From positions 25,265 to 89,264 of the forward strand of contig NZ_FWZT01000028.1 of assembly GCF_900177345.1 (NCBI RefSeq): a stretch of 64,000 bases of DNA, read 5' to 3'. Below, piece after piece: positions 26,572-35,569 of the stretch (position 1 is the first letter of the stretch; each line of letters opens with the position of its first letter). Under the pieces are notes generated by a model. It was not told where the DNA came from. It made no database searches and was given only the letters and a program-made list of their open reading frames with translations. The DNA is from Pseudobacteriovorax antillogorgiicola. Its GTDB lineage: Bacteria > Bdellovibrionota_B > Oligoflexia > Oligoflexales > Oligoflexaceae. The position numbers were made by a program, and so were the translations under genes.

Positions 26572-26587
26572 CTCAGGGATAAGCGAG

Positions 26588-26806
26588 CTACTTATTCTTG
26601 TTGATACGGTCAAGATACTTACAGGCAAAGATAGGAATCCAGAAGTGAATCATATCGGTCACAAAAAAGATCATTTTCACGACCGAAAGTTCAGCTGAGG
26701 AGGTGCTGATACGAATCAGTAGGAGAAGGCAGAACACAGACGAAAGAGCAAACCAGAGCACCAAGGCTGATTTTGATGCAAAATATTCAACGACTTCCTT
26801 GCTCAT
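26588..26806 (-). CDS. Small two-helix membrane protein
   Basis: From the ATG at 26806 (GAAGGGAG upstream) the frame encodes 72 residues with two hydrophobic segments, SALVLWFALSSVFCLLLLI and MIFFVTDMIHFWIPIFA, and a basic tail. I do not recognise it. It is convergent with the MBL gene, 16 bp away. Confidence 0.5.
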   Translation of the reverse strand: MSKEVVEYFASKSALVLWFALSSVFCLLLLIRISTSSAELSVVKMIFFVTDMIHFWIPIFACKYLDRINKNK

Positions 26807-26942
26807 AAATATGCTCCCTTCCAAATAAGTTAATCGGAACATATTATGAAAACTTTACAGTATAGAAATATTTTCGTTGAATTTCAGTGAATTATAGATC
26901 GACAGCAGCCCTACCTATGAGCGAGCTGCAGGTCGTTCACTG

Positions 26943-27944
26943 CTAGAGCGACATGCACGAATGCAGAGATTCTTCGAACAGAAAGTCCAGATCGTGGAGA
27001 GTCGAAAGGTCTAGTAGGAACTGACTTGCGTAATAGCAATGCATCTTAGAGTTGGGGTGCAAGTAGTCCCAGTACTTATAGCCGGAAGGGTCATTGCAAA
27101 AGTCTTTTTGATTACCATAAAAAGAGCCAGTAGGATCACCATCATAACAGGGCTCTTCCGTATTGGAGAATCCGAAGTAACCTGGCTTCTTCTGAGTGGC
27201 TTGGTTAAGTGCGAACGCCTCGAATACACCAATTTTCAATCTAGGATTTTCCTTGGCAAAATCACGAACAACTTGCCGGAGCTGGCCGTTGTGCTTCACA
27301 ACAAGGCTTTTCATCGTCGCATCTGGCCTTGGTTCCTTATGGCTTAATCCTGGCCCTTGCTCTAGGCTGGGAATTGTCCCAATCATGACCGTCCGGAATC
27401 CAAGCTCCAATATGGTTTGAATTTGCTCCGATATCTGATCCACCACCTTCTGGGGTCGATCGTTGTTGAAGTTACGATAGTTAAACGAGCCAACCCATAG
27501 CACCGCCAGGGATCGATTCACATCCACTTTTTCAAGCCTGCTTTTAGCCTGACGAATCTGCTGCTCCGTACTTGGTATGATCCAGGATCGGATTCCTGTT
27601 TTGACACCAGTCTCTGCAGACCCCACAGCAAAATTATGAGATTTGGCGTTCAAAGCACTCTTGACGTAATCGATCCAAATAGGACCGTTGCTGAACCGGT
27701 TCTTGTAGTAAACCGAACCCGGCGCCCATATCCCGAACGTCCGACGATTGAGGTTTCCTTCGTCGCTCAGGCTATCACCGAAGACAAAAATCGATGTGTA
27801 TCGACTCGCGATATTAGGATCGGGGAAGGGGGTGAGCAATAGCTCCTGGCCTTCGAATACCATGCTTTCCACACGCTGACTTGCGCCCGCAATCTGGCAC
27901 ACTAAAACAACAGACAATAGAATTGTGCACATTTGCCTGATCAT
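26943..27944 (-). CDS. Secreted SGNH/GDSL hydrolase
   Basis: A signal peptide (to about residue 21) precedes a GDSL-family esterase. Block I is FVFGDSLSDEGN with nucleophile Ser58. Gly and Asn residues occur in LWVGSFNYRNF. The C-terminal block V, DYLHPNSKMH, supplies Asp and His. Members hydrolyse esters of lipids or polysaccharides. It is exported, so it probably acts on external or envelope lipids. It has its own upstream region and no operon partner. Confidence 0.85.
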   Translation of the reverse strand: MIRQMCTILLSVVLVCQIAGASQRVESMVFEGQELLLTPFPDPNIASRYTSIFVFGDSLSDEGNLNRRTFGIWAPGSVYYKNRFSNGPIWIDYVKSALNAKSHNFAVGSAETGVKTGIRSWIIPSTEQQIRQAKSRLEKVDVNRSLAVLWVGSFNYRNFNNDRPQKVVDQISEQIQTILELGFRTVMIGTIPSLEQGPGLSHKEPRPDATMKSLVVKHNGQLRQVVRDFAKENPRLKIGVFEAFALNQATQKKPGYFGFSNTEEPCYDGDPTGSFYGNQKDFCNDPSGYKYWDYLHPNSKMHCYYASQFLLDLSTLHDLDFLFEESLHSCMSL

Positions 27945-28260
27945 GTTTTAGCCTCCGTAATTCCATATTGAACTGTGCTTGTAATTATACCGCGAGTCCC
28001 TCCATGACAACGAATAAAATTGGTGCATCACGTCACCTGTGCTGGGATTCTAAACGAGTCACGATATACCAGGTTTACAGCCTAATTTTGTGCAGTAATA
28101 TTAGCTGGATATAGTTTGAACACATTTTTTTCTGGAAGTTAATTTTTTTAAAACTGAAGCATCACAGCGACAGAACACATCTTTCACAGAGCCTTGATTT
28201 TTACGAGTGGAGGCTGGTATCCCTGGTATCAATGAAGAAACACCAGGGGAGGACTCCACT
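27945..28260. other. Divergent intergenic region
   Basis: The AT-rich stretch between two divergent secreted-protein genes presumably holds both promoters. An in-frame GTG at 28207 could extend the downstream gene, but the ATG at 28261 has a much better ribosome-binding site. No RNA gene or clear operator is visible. Confidence 0.3.
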
Positions 28261-28659
28261 ATGACATGTTATACGATCGGCCTTGTTGCTTGTTTTTTCT
28301 GGCTCTTCTCCACACCAATCCTAGCCTTAAATTTGGAATGTCAGGGAACTCTGAATCCCAATCGACAAGTTACGGTTAGCTCCGACTCTGGAAAGATAAT
28401 CGGGAAAATCTATGAGGGTAATACTCTCCTTCGCCAGGGGACAGTATCACCTTTCAAGAGCGTTGATAAGCCAGGTGGGGCTGGGGAGTCTCGCAAAATC
28501 TTGAGGTCTGGAAACCCCTTAAGAGGGGGCTTTCACATCCGGCTCGTGGAGAAAAATGCCAAATTTCCAAACAAAGCGGGGCAAGGTCATGTGACATTCA
28601 AACACGAGGGACGCACGTTCAACGACATCATTCGCTGCAAAGAAAAGAAAGCACGATAG
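28261..28659 (+). CDS. Small secreted hypothetical protein
   Basis: The ATG at 28261 has GGGGAGGA 7 bases upstream. It encodes 132 residues with a signal peptide ending near PILALN and a basic mature part holding two Cys that could form a disulphide. No family is recognised. It is convergent with cobT. Confidence 0.6.
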   Translation: MTCYTIGLVACFFWLFSTPILALNLECQGTLNPNRQVTVSSDSGKIIGKIYEGNTLLRQGTVSPFKSVDKPGGAGESRKILRSGNPLRGGFHIRLVEKNAKFPNKAGQGHVTFKHEGRTFNDIIRCKEKKAR

Positions 28660-28704
28660 CCTTCTTTGGCAATGCATATCTTTCGAATAACACGTGAACA
28701 GTCG

Positions 28705-29712
28705 CTAATTTAGAGGCCGATCATCAGAACTCGCCACTTCATTAAGGAAGGTTACAGCGGCTTGAAACAGAGGGAACGCTAGTGCGACTCCACTGCCATC
28801 ATCCAAGTCCAGACCAAGACTCATGAGTGATTCTTGAACAAGTTGATCGAGTGCCAGAGCCTGCCCAGGGTGGGCACTATCCTGACAAACGAAGACAAAG
28901 TCTGCTACTTCAGGGGCAACCCTACTGGCAAGTAATGCCATCACCGCACCGATATAGCCATCTACCAATATGGTGATGTGATTTGAAGCGCACTGCAACA
29001 TGGCTCCAAGCATCATTGCAAACTCAAAGCCTCCAAACAGCCTCAAGATTTCCCATGGATCTTGGATATCGCCATGAACCAGCTGGATGTCTTTAAAGAA
29101 AAGTTGGTAATCTTCTTCGTTTTGTCTTAGTAGGTTTGCTTCTCCATCACCCAGAAGATAGCCCAGGATACAGTCGGCGGAAAGCCTGCCACCGACCCCA
29201 CAGGTTCCGAGCCCAAGGACATTGGTGCCAGCCTTACAACGAGCCCTCACCAAATCTCCACCAAGCCTCAAAGCTCGTTCAAGCTGTCCATGGCTCATCG
29301 CTGCCTCGCGTTTGCAATTTTTTGTGCTGGCACCGATCCGCCGCGACAAAACCTGGGGATGGTCGACTGGCTGCTTCAAGCCAGCATCTACAACCCGCAG
29401 CATCATTCGATTCAATCTCGCAAAGGCACACACGGAAGCTCCACCTTGAGCAACATTTAAGGTTTGATGTCGTGACCAAAGCTGTGGTGTAGCGCAAATA
29501 GCTTCCTCTGCAACTCCATGATCTCCAGCAAAAAGAAACAGGGACGGTTGATTCAAGAAAGGTTTTGGCGTGCCTTGGATCAAGGCTAGGCGCAAGGCAA
29601 CATCCCTGACGACGCCCATCGCCCCCATGGGGGGGACTTTATGAGCGATATAAGATTCGATCTGCTCTTGCTTCGAGCGGCTCATCGCTGCAATTTCAAA
29701 TGGGATGTTCAT
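28705..29712 (-). CDS. cobT: CobT-like nicotinate-nucleotide:DMB phosphoribosyltransferase
   Basis: The enzyme activates the lower ligand base in cobalamin assembly. It has the family's PPMGAMG (27-33), FAGDHGV (61-67), TLNVAQGGASV and the C-terminal SAHPGQALALDQL...DDGSGVALAFPLFQAAV block. Two active-site acids differ: the usual GEMGIGNTT segment reads GTCGVGGRL, and the catalytic Glu of the usual GEG(S/T)G is Asp305. It may be a slow, specialised or divergent CobT. No other cobalamin genes are adjacent. AGGA lies before the ATG, after a structured leader. Confidence 0.8.
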   Translation of the reverse strand: MNIPFEIAAMSRSKQEQIESYIAHKVPPMGAMGVVRDVALRLALIQGTPKPFLNQPSLFLFAGDHGVAEEAICATPQLWSRHQTLNVAQGGASVCAFARLNRMMLRVVDAGLKQPVDHPQVLSRRIGASTKNCKREAAMSHGQLERALRLGGDLVRARCKAGTNVLGLGTCGVGGRLSADCILGYLLGDGEANLLRQNEEDYQLFFKDIQLVHGDIQDPWEILRLFGGFEFAMMLGAMLQCASNHITILVDGYIGAVMALLASRVAPEVADFVFVCQDSAHPGQALALDQLVQESLMSLGLDLDDGSGVALAFPLFQAAVTFLNEVASSDDRPLN

Positions 29713-29740
29713 GATCTGCGATTCCTATTTGGTGACAATC

Positions 29741-29850
29741 TCAGACAAGGTTCACACCCACAGCAGCAAAGATAGCTGCACGGAGCCGGTAGCACAGCAG
29801 GGTGAGAACGAAGACTTTTGACTCCTAGAAATAAACCTTGTCTGACAAGG
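29741..29850 (-). promoter_or_regulatory. Structured leader upstream of cobT
   Basis: Perfect 12-base inverted repeats at 29741-29752 and 29834-29845 would form a basal stem enclosing 81 bases, which include a GCAGC/GCTGC hairpin. The upstream arm also lies in a 15-base palindrome (29836-29850, CCTTGTC-x-GACAAGG) followed on the transcript by a U-rich stretch. The two pairings exclude each other, as in a riboswitch or attenuator. I do not see a cobalamin-riboswitch B12 box. The palindrome may also end the upstream VLRF1 transcript. Confidence 0.45.
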
Positions 29851-29854
29851 AAAA

Positions 29855-30514
29855 TCAACTGTCCGTGGAAGGTGACACCTTGCGGCTTACCCGTATAGCT
29901 GATGACAGCTTCTCATGAATATCTTCTAAGTCTTGCAAGCGGGCATTGTGACAGTAGAACGGAATCTTGCGCCAGCGAGGATCTTTGCGCTCTAGCGGTG
30001 GGGGATCGGAGCTTTGAAACCAGGCCCCCTTTAAACGTGGAGTGCAGCTTAAAAAAACTAGAGAATCTGGCCATTCTGTGATGCATTGTTGAAGATACCG
30101 GGATAAGTCCAGAAAAAATTCAGCCGCCTGCCTCAATCGAATCCGTGAGCCGAGCCGTGACTTGCCTTTCTGTGCCAGATAGCTGAGCTGAGACTTGCCC
30201 TGACTTTTACGAACCATATACTTCTGGATATTCTTCGATCGGATCAAGCGGTCCCCTTCTGCGATTCCTATTGCAGCACGACCAGCTTGCATGATAATGA
30301 TGATAAATGGCTGGTTTTCCTCGATTTGCTTAAGCAATCGTGACGGATAGGCTAGCTCCCCCGTCCGGAGAACCACAGGCACTTCAAGACAGTGCTCCCC
30401 AGCCTGATCTTTAATCATGATTTCATCAATGTGAATATCATAAGTCGCATCTTTCGGCGGAAAGCTCAACAGCCACTGATGAAACTGATGGTACGATAAT
30501 GATTTTTGACTCAT
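29855..30514 (-). CDS. VLRF1/Vms1-ANKZF1-like peptidyl-tRNA hydrolase
   Basis: The 219-residue protein matches the release-factor-like VLRF1 domain. It has KNIQKYMVRKSQGKSQ (94-109), with Gln109 in the place of the catalytic Gln of Vms1/ANKZF1, then KGKSRLGSRIRLRQ (116-129) and FFLDLSRYLQ. In eukaryotes this domain frees nascent chains from peptidyl-tRNA on stalled 60S subunits. Bacterial versions (bVLRF1) are described bioinformatically, mainly in Bacteroidetes. The ATG at 30514 is chosen because AAGGGGGG precedes it by 10 bases. It is divergent from a CCA-enzyme-like HD gene only 35 bp away. Confidence 0.8.
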   Translation of the reverse strand: MSQKSLSYHQFHQWLLSFPPKDATYDIHIDEIMIKDQAGEHCLEVPVVLRTGELAYPSRLLKQIEENQPFIIIIMQAGRAAIGIAEGDRLIRSKNIQKYMVRKSQGKSQLSYLAQKGKSRLGSRIRLRQAAEFFLDLSRYLQQCITEWPDSLVFLSCTPRLKGAWFQSSDPPPLERKDPRWRKIPFYCHNARLQDLEDIHEKLSSAIRVSRKVSPSTDS

Positions 30515-30549
30515 AGCACACAAGCCCCCCTTCAAGGAGAGATTAATTT

Positions 30550-31164
30550 ATGAAAAAATGGGCTACATGGCAAGAACATGGCTTTTTTGAACAGCCACAG
30601 GAATTTTTTGATGCTGTGGAAGCGAACGGATTTCGCGACTATCCGGAACTTGGAGCCCTGCGCCAGGTACCCCAGGATAGCATATGGCACCCAGAGGGTG
30701 ACGTCTGGACCCACACCAAGCTCGTGTGTATCGAGGCCGAAAGGCTGGCAAGAAGCTACGGTCTTTCCAAGGAGGAAACTCAGGCTGTTTTGCTTTCAGC
30801 TCTTTGTCACGATCTAGGCAAAGCAACTTGCACTCACTTTTGGAAGGGTCGCTGGTGCTCACCAAAACATGGCCCCGTAGGTGAGCGCAGTACACGACTA
30901 TTACTACAGCGAATTAATTGCCCCCAGGAGACCATTGACCTCGTAGTACCATTGGTTCGCGAGCACCTTAGCCATGCAAACCTAAAAGACCCTAGTGAGA
31001 GGGCTGTAAGACGTTTGCTTTCCCGCTTGCAACCAGCACCCTTTCACTTGCTCAAAGTACTTGTTGAGGCTGACTTGAGTGGTCGGCCACCTCTCCCCAA
31101 AGGACTCCCAAGCTATTGGCCAAAAATAGAAGCTGTGATTCAATACCTTGAAAATAAAACCTAA
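30550..31164 (+). CDS. Stand-alone HD-domain protein of CCA-adding-enzyme type
   Basis: The 204 residues hold a metal-binding HD domain with His55, CHDLGK (86-91, His87-Asp88) and KHGPVGE (His107). The preceding YPELGALRQVPQ...WHPEGD closely follows the HD region of bacterial tRNA nucleotidyltransferase (Cca), as does EADLSGRP near the end. The nucleotidyltransferase part is absent. In E. coli Cca this domain has 2',3'-cyclic phosphodiesterase and phosphatase activity. Its VLRF1 neighbour suggests a role in repairing tRNA ends; that is inference. GGAGA lies 9 bases before the ATG. Confidence 0.82.
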   Translation: MKKWATWQEHGFFEQPQEFFDAVEANGFRDYPELGALRQVPQDSIWHPEGDVWTHTKLVCIEAERLARSYGLSKEETQAVLLSALCHDLGKATCTHFWKGRWCSPKHGPVGERSTRLLLQRINCPQETIDLVVPLVREHLSHANLKDPSERAVRRLLSRLQPAPFHLLKVLVEADLSGRPPLPKGLPSYWPKIEAVIQYLENKT

Positions 31165-31314
31165 ATCAAACCCTCTTAAATGGAATCACCCACTACCTAA
31201 GGCCTCGACAAGTAAGTATTTTATATTTTATTTCAATAAGTTGAATCTCAAATCATAAGTTTTTGCAAAGACTCGCCGAAGTTGACTTCACGGTCATTTG
31301 CGTAGGAAAAAAGA

Positions 31315-32544
31315 TTGAGTTCACAGGCTAAAAAAACAGATCTACCTCCAGAGGATGAGTTTGAGAAACTCCGGAGAGAACTGAAATCTTACAAAGAACG
31401 GGAAGAGAAAGCGATCAACGATCGTACCAATCTCCAGTACCTGCTCTATACAACACGTGATATGACCGAGATCGAAAGTCTCAACGAGATGATCCAGCTG
31501 GTCTTGGAAAGACTTTACAACACCTATCGCCCATGGGGATTTGCCCTACTTATAGAAAACGCTGACCGCCCCACTGTTATCGAATATATGGGTTTTCTTG
31601 GTTTAGGCAATGATTCCAAAAGATTGGTACTCTCTCACCATGAGATCATCACCAATGACATCGCTAAAACAGGCGGCATGAACGACGACGACATCGATTT
31701 ATTCTTCGATGATGATAAAGACGATGACTTCATGTTTACTGTAGGCCCTGCTGAAACGGAAGACGATAAGAAGCCCAAGGTAGATGTGGACGAGGATACA
31801 GATAATCATAACTATGTGTATGGTAGTGATAAGGAAGCAGTCTCTAAAATCCTTGCCCCTGATGGCGATGCTGAATGGATGGTCATGCCGGGTAACATTG
31901 GAGAAGAACACGAACTAAAGGTATTTATCCGCGGCGTAACAATCGACTCAGAAACACTCGCTACCATTCGTCTATTTCTAAGCCTGGTTTCAGCATTGAT
32001 TCATAACCATCTCTTGCAGAACAAGCTAGAAAAGCTAGCCAATACCGATGCGCTCACAGGGCTTGTCAATCGCGGGGGACTCGATGCCTCCATGGAGCAA
32101 TACAAGCACATGGCTCGGGAGACCGATGAGTTTGTATTTGCCATCATTGCCATTGACGTTAACGGTTTGAAGTATGTGAACGACACCTTCGGCCATGAGG
32201 CAGGTGACAAGCTGATCAATACCGTAGGTGATATCCTTAGACGCTCCTGCCGCAAAACAGATGTGATCTCTCGCTCCGGCGGCGATGAGTTCATCATTCT
32301 TTGCCCCAATACCAACTTTGAGAAAACCATCGCAATCGTGGACCGAATTCGCAAATATGAGCAAGAGACCAAGCTCACGTTCACCCACAAAGAGACAGGG
32401 GCTACTGAGTCTGTTTCAGTTCGAATGAGTTTGGGTGTGGCTGACTCCGACGAGTTCGAGCCCAGTAAAGTTCTTGCTGAGGCAGATCATCGGGAATCAC
32501 TCGATAAGCAGGAATACTACAAAACTCACAAGAAATACCGCTAA
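31315..32544 (+). CDS. Diguanylate cyclase (GGDEF) with N-terminal sensor-like region
   Basis: The protein makes c-di-GMP. A short coiled coil (about 15-40) leads into a GAF-like region interrupted by a very acidic stretch (about 124-165, including DDDIDLFFDDDKDDD). The GGDEF domain follows (about 240-400), with SGGDEF at 321-326 and an inhibitory I-site RKTD (313-316), so it should be active and product-inhibited. It starts at TTG with a modest GGA upstream. The PilZ fusion at 11686 is a possible receptor in the same window. Confidence 0.85.
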   Translation: MSSQAKKTDLPPEDEFEKLRRELKSYKEREEKAINDRTNLQYLLYTTRDMTEIESLNEMIQLVLERLYNTYRPWGFALLIENADRPTVIEYMGFLGLGNDSKRLVLSHHEIITNDIAKTGGMNDDDIDLFFDDDKDDDFMFTVGPAETEDDKKPKVDVDEDTDNHNYVYGSDKEAVSKILAPDGDAEWMVMPGNIGEEHELKVFIRGVTIDSETLATIRLFLSLVSALIHNHLLQNKLEKLANTDALTGLVNRGGLDASMEQYKHMARETDEFVFAIIAIDVNGLKYVNDTFGHEAGDKLINTVGDILRRSCRKTDVISRSGGDEFIILCPNTNFEKTIAIVDRIRKYEQETKLTFTHKETGATESVSVRMSLGVADSDEFEPSKVLAEADHRESLDKQEYYKTHKKYR

Positions 32545-32558
32545 GCCTTCGAAAAATA

Positions 32559-32936
32559 CTAGGAAAGCATGGCGCGCATCGACTCCAGCACCGTTATAGC
32601 AGGAGGCCCTTGGAGCCCAAAGCACTCATGAATCGCCATGAGAGCTCCATTATTATCGCCTTGTTGGATGAGTATTCGGATTTGCATGGCCCGGCTTTGG
32701 ATACCATGATCTTTCTGATAGCAGGCATGATAATACTCGGCTGCATGATATGCGTTCTTCTCGTCTAGATTCAAGATCTGCTCCAGAATCTGCGCCGCGA
32801 TTCCAATCTGCCCTCCGACAATGGCAAAGGCAAACATCGCAAAGTTTGCTTCTTTGGGCTTTTCTTCCGGGGGCTTATAGTTTGTTGGAAACTTTAATAG
32901 CTTGCCTGCATTCTTGGGATCGCTCTTAAACTTCAT
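32559..32936 (-). CDS. Hypothetical helical-repeat protein
   Basis: The 125 residues have a basic start and then helical pairs such as GQIGIAAQILEQILNLDEKNAYHAAEYYHACYQ (judged in pieces), resembling degenerate TPR units. There is no signal peptide. It is convergent with the diguanylate cyclase and has its own upstream region. No function can be assigned. Confidence 0.55.
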   Translation of the reverse strand: MKFKSDPKNAGKLLKFPTNYKPPEEKPKEANFAMFAFAIVGGQIGIAAQILEQILNLDEKNAYHAAEYYHACYQKDHGIQSRAMQIRILIQQGDNNGALMAIHECFGLQGPPAITVLESMRAMLS

Positions 32937-33128
32937 AGGACAGTGGTTCCTCAGTCAGTTTTAGGAGAGGATACAACTAGGGCCAAGTTAGCTACTAAAA
33001 GCCACAATTGATTTGCTGCAGAACGCAGCTTTCCCTAGGACAAACCCGTATCGGAAGTTTAGACCCGAAAATACAAAGAATTCTAAGGTATCAAATTTTC
33101 CTAAAAATTACGATACTATGCCAGACAA

Positions 33129-33968
33129 CTACTCATCACCCACTGCAAGATCCACATAGCTGACAGCATAAGTCATGGAAAAATCACTGTGCATACAGTC
33201 TCCATTGTCGTTATCACCAGTAGCTACCAATGAAACCATTAAGGTCTCGCGACCAGAAAGCTTTGCAGATAGTATCGCGAAATCCTCTGGAAAATATTGC
33301 ACTGCCAACTGCCCAAAAGTATCCGTCTCTGGAATCTCGCAGCCAGAGTTGGCTCCCAAGCAATATGGATCAGCATCAAAATCAACAGCCATGCCCCTGA
33401 CTGACTCAAACTCCCAAAAGTAGAGTCCTTCTTTTTGGCTCAAACGAGAGAAGAAGCTGCGATTGCTACTCATGATCACAAAACTCTCCAAGGTCATTAC
33501 TAGCAGATCGTCGTATTGGAGCTGCGAGCTTTGTGAAGTCATCGAAAGCCCGCAAACAAGTGCTTCCGTTCCTGGCAGTTCAATTTGAGAGAATTGCTGG
33601 GACACCGCTTGAATCCTGCCATTCACACGCCCTAAATTTTCACCTTCGCCAAACGCGCACTCACTAATTGCAGGGAAGGAAAGAGTCTGCACCACAGTTT
33701 TTTGTGTGAGTTGAGAGCATAGATCGACAACATCCTGACTTTCAACTAAACCTTCCGACTCAAGAGCTTCGGCAGCTTCCTCAGAGGGATTCACCACAAT
33801 AGCATCGGAGGATGACGGAGCAACGACGACCTCTTCGGTCTTCGTATCACCTTTGAAGGTGCCGCCACCAACATCAACCCCTGAGAACCCTATACCATCG
33901 CCTGAGCAGCCATTCAGCAAGATGGCTTTTGCGAGTATGGAGTAAGTTTTAAATCGCAAGTCTGCCAT
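33129..33968 (-). CDS. Hypothetical lipoprotein
   Basis: The start at 33968 has GGAGG 7 bases upstream, and a lipobox follows (LLNGC). The 280-residue product has a Val/Glu-rich linker (about residues 40-80) and then a beta-rich domain with several Cys. No known domain is recognised. It is probably anchored in the envelope. Confidence 0.6.
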   Translation of the reverse strand: MADLRFKTYSILAKAILLNGCSGDGIGFSGVDVGGGTFKGDTKTEEVVVAPSSSDAIVVNPSEEAAEALESEGLVESQDVVDLCSQLTQKTVVQTLSFPAISECAFGEGENLGRVNGRIQAVSQQFSQIELPGTEALVCGLSMTSQSSQLQYDDLLVMTLESFVIMSSNRSFFSRLSQKEGLYFWEFESVRGMAVDFDADPYCLGANSGCEIPETDTFGQLAVQYFPEDFAILSAKLSGRETLMVSLVATGDNDNGDCMHSDFSMTYAVSYVDLAVGDE

Positions 33969-34110
33969 GATAGGACCTCCAAGTTCATGACCAAGAAGTC
34001 TTTCGGTAAGATAAGAGGCAAAAATAAGAAACCTTGTCACCGATGGCAGTTTTTCAATTTTGTAAGGAAATTTAGCAGTCTATCGGAACAGCGCAATTCT
34101 GATTGAAGAG

Positions 34111-34140
34111 AAAAAATCAGCAAGCCTCACACAGCTTGCT
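34111..34140 (-). terminator. Rho-independent terminator after the aminotransferase
   Basis: On the minus strand, AGCAAGC and GCTTGCT form a 7-base stem with an 8-base loop, followed within two bases by six T. It lies 106 bp beyond the aminotransferase stop. Confidence 0.6.
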
Positions 34141-34245
34141 TCTGGGAAACTTATTTACCCGAAGTTCTTATAAAGAAATCAAAAGATTATGATTTTTATT
34201 CATCCACGTGATCGGAGCTGAAGAACCGGTGGCACCGACCCTCCG

Positions 34246-35445
34246 TTATATACCAAGCTCTAACATCATGTCAGATGCTGGGCCGACCCCTGCACCAGCC
34301 CCAACTTTCTGACCTTCGCCTTTCAAGCAGTACTCAAGGGCCCCTAACAAAGTGAGAACCTGATTCTTCCCGCAGGCATCCCCCATCAAACCAATTCTCC
34401 AGACCTTGCCTTTAAACGCACCTAGTCCCCCTCCGATTTCAATGTTGAAATCTTGTAGCAGACGCCTTCGCACTTTCGCATCATCTACACCATCAGGAAT
34501 AGCCACCGCGTTCAATTGTGGAAGCCGATGAGCTTTGTCAGCCATGAACTGTAAGCCTAAGCCCTCCAAGCCTGCAGCGAGGCAACGGTGAAGATTGTCG
34601 TGCCGTTGCCAACGAGTCTCCAATCCTTCCTCACAGATCTGCTGCAAGGCTGCATGCAAACCGTAGTTCATCGACACGGGAGCTGTATGATGATAGGCCC
34701 GTTCTCCTCCCCAATAGCCCATGACCATACTTAAGTCGAGATACCAGCTTTGTACCTTACTCTTCCGTGAACTCAAGACATCAGCCGCTCGCTGACTAAA
34801 GGAAACTGGTGCTAACCCAGGAGGACAGCTAAGGCACTTCTGCGATCCGCTGTACACCGCATCGATTCCCCACTCATCAACCATCACAGGCACCCCTGCC
34901 AGCGAGGTCACTGCGTCGACAATCAAAAATCCATCGTCTCCATGAACGAGTTCACCAATGCCATCTAAAGGCTGCAATGCACCAGTTGAAGTTTCCCCAT
35001 GTACAAGTCCTAAAAACTTAGGCTTGTGAGTTTGCCAAGCATTCTTTACCTCTGCCAATGAGAAGACTTCGCCCCAGGGCTTTTCAATGGTGACAACTTC
35101 TGCCCCTGCCCGTTCCGCCACATCGGCCATTCTCTTGCCAAAAACGCCGTTGACTCCAATTAGGATTTTGTCGCCTTCTTGGATTAGATTCACAATGCAA
35201 GCTTCCATTCCGGCGGAGCCAGTGGCACTAATCGGGATCGTCAGCTCATTGTTTGTTTGAAAAACATAGCGAAGCATTGACTGATTATCATCCATTATGC
35301 TTAAAAACTCGGGGTCAAGGTGCCCTACAAGTGGCTTTGCCATAGCTTCCCGAACCCGATCGGAAACATCGCTAGGCCCAGGTCCCATAAGAACTCGGCG
35401 AGGTGGGTTGAGCGACTTTACCTGTGGAGCTTGTTGGATTGACAT
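34246..35445 (-). CDS. Class V aminotransferase (alanine/serine-glyoxylate type)
   Basis: This is a PLP enzyme of the AGXT/serine-glyoxylate aminotransferase family, 399 residues. The start region [13 protein letters not shown], the substrate region ATGSAGMEA, the HGETSTG loop, VDAVTS with the PLP-binding Asp, and [12 protein letters not shown] with Schiff-base Lys203 are all present. It probably moves an amino group between glyoxylate and alanine or serine. It stands alone, with a terminator behind it. Confidence 0.88.
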   Translation of the reverse strand: MSIQQAPQVKSLNPPRRVLMGPGPSDVSDRVREAMAKPLVGHLDPEFLSIMDDNQSMLRYVFQTNNELTIPISATGSAGMEACIVNLIQEGDKILIGVNGVFGKRMADVAERAGAEVVTIEKPWGEVFSLAEVKNAWQTHKPKFLGLVHGETSTGALQPLDGIGELVHGDDGFLIVDAVTSLAGVPVMVDEWGIDAVYSGSQKCLSCPPGLAPVSFSQRAADVLSSRKSKVQSWYLDLSMVMGYWGGERAYHHTAPVSMNYGLHAALQQICEEGLETRWQRHDNLHRCLAAGLEGLGLQFMADKAHRLPQLNAVAIPDGVDDAKVRRRLLQDFNIEIGGGLGAFKGKVWRIGLMGDACGKNQVLTLLGALEYCLKGEGQKVGAGAGVGPASDMMLELGI

Positions 35446-35569
35446 ATGATCCCCCGTTGTCTTGATAAATCTGCAATTGATGACGGCACGAAGGATACTA
35501 CGTTTTCTTTAGGACGCCGACATCTTTTTTAGCCATTCCTCTCAACAGCTCCCAGACATCACTTCAAGA

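Noticed and set aside
29713..29854. Cobalamin riboswitch before cobT
   Set aside because: The region is structured, but I find no B12 box or other known cobalamin riboswitch core, so no riboswitch class is named.
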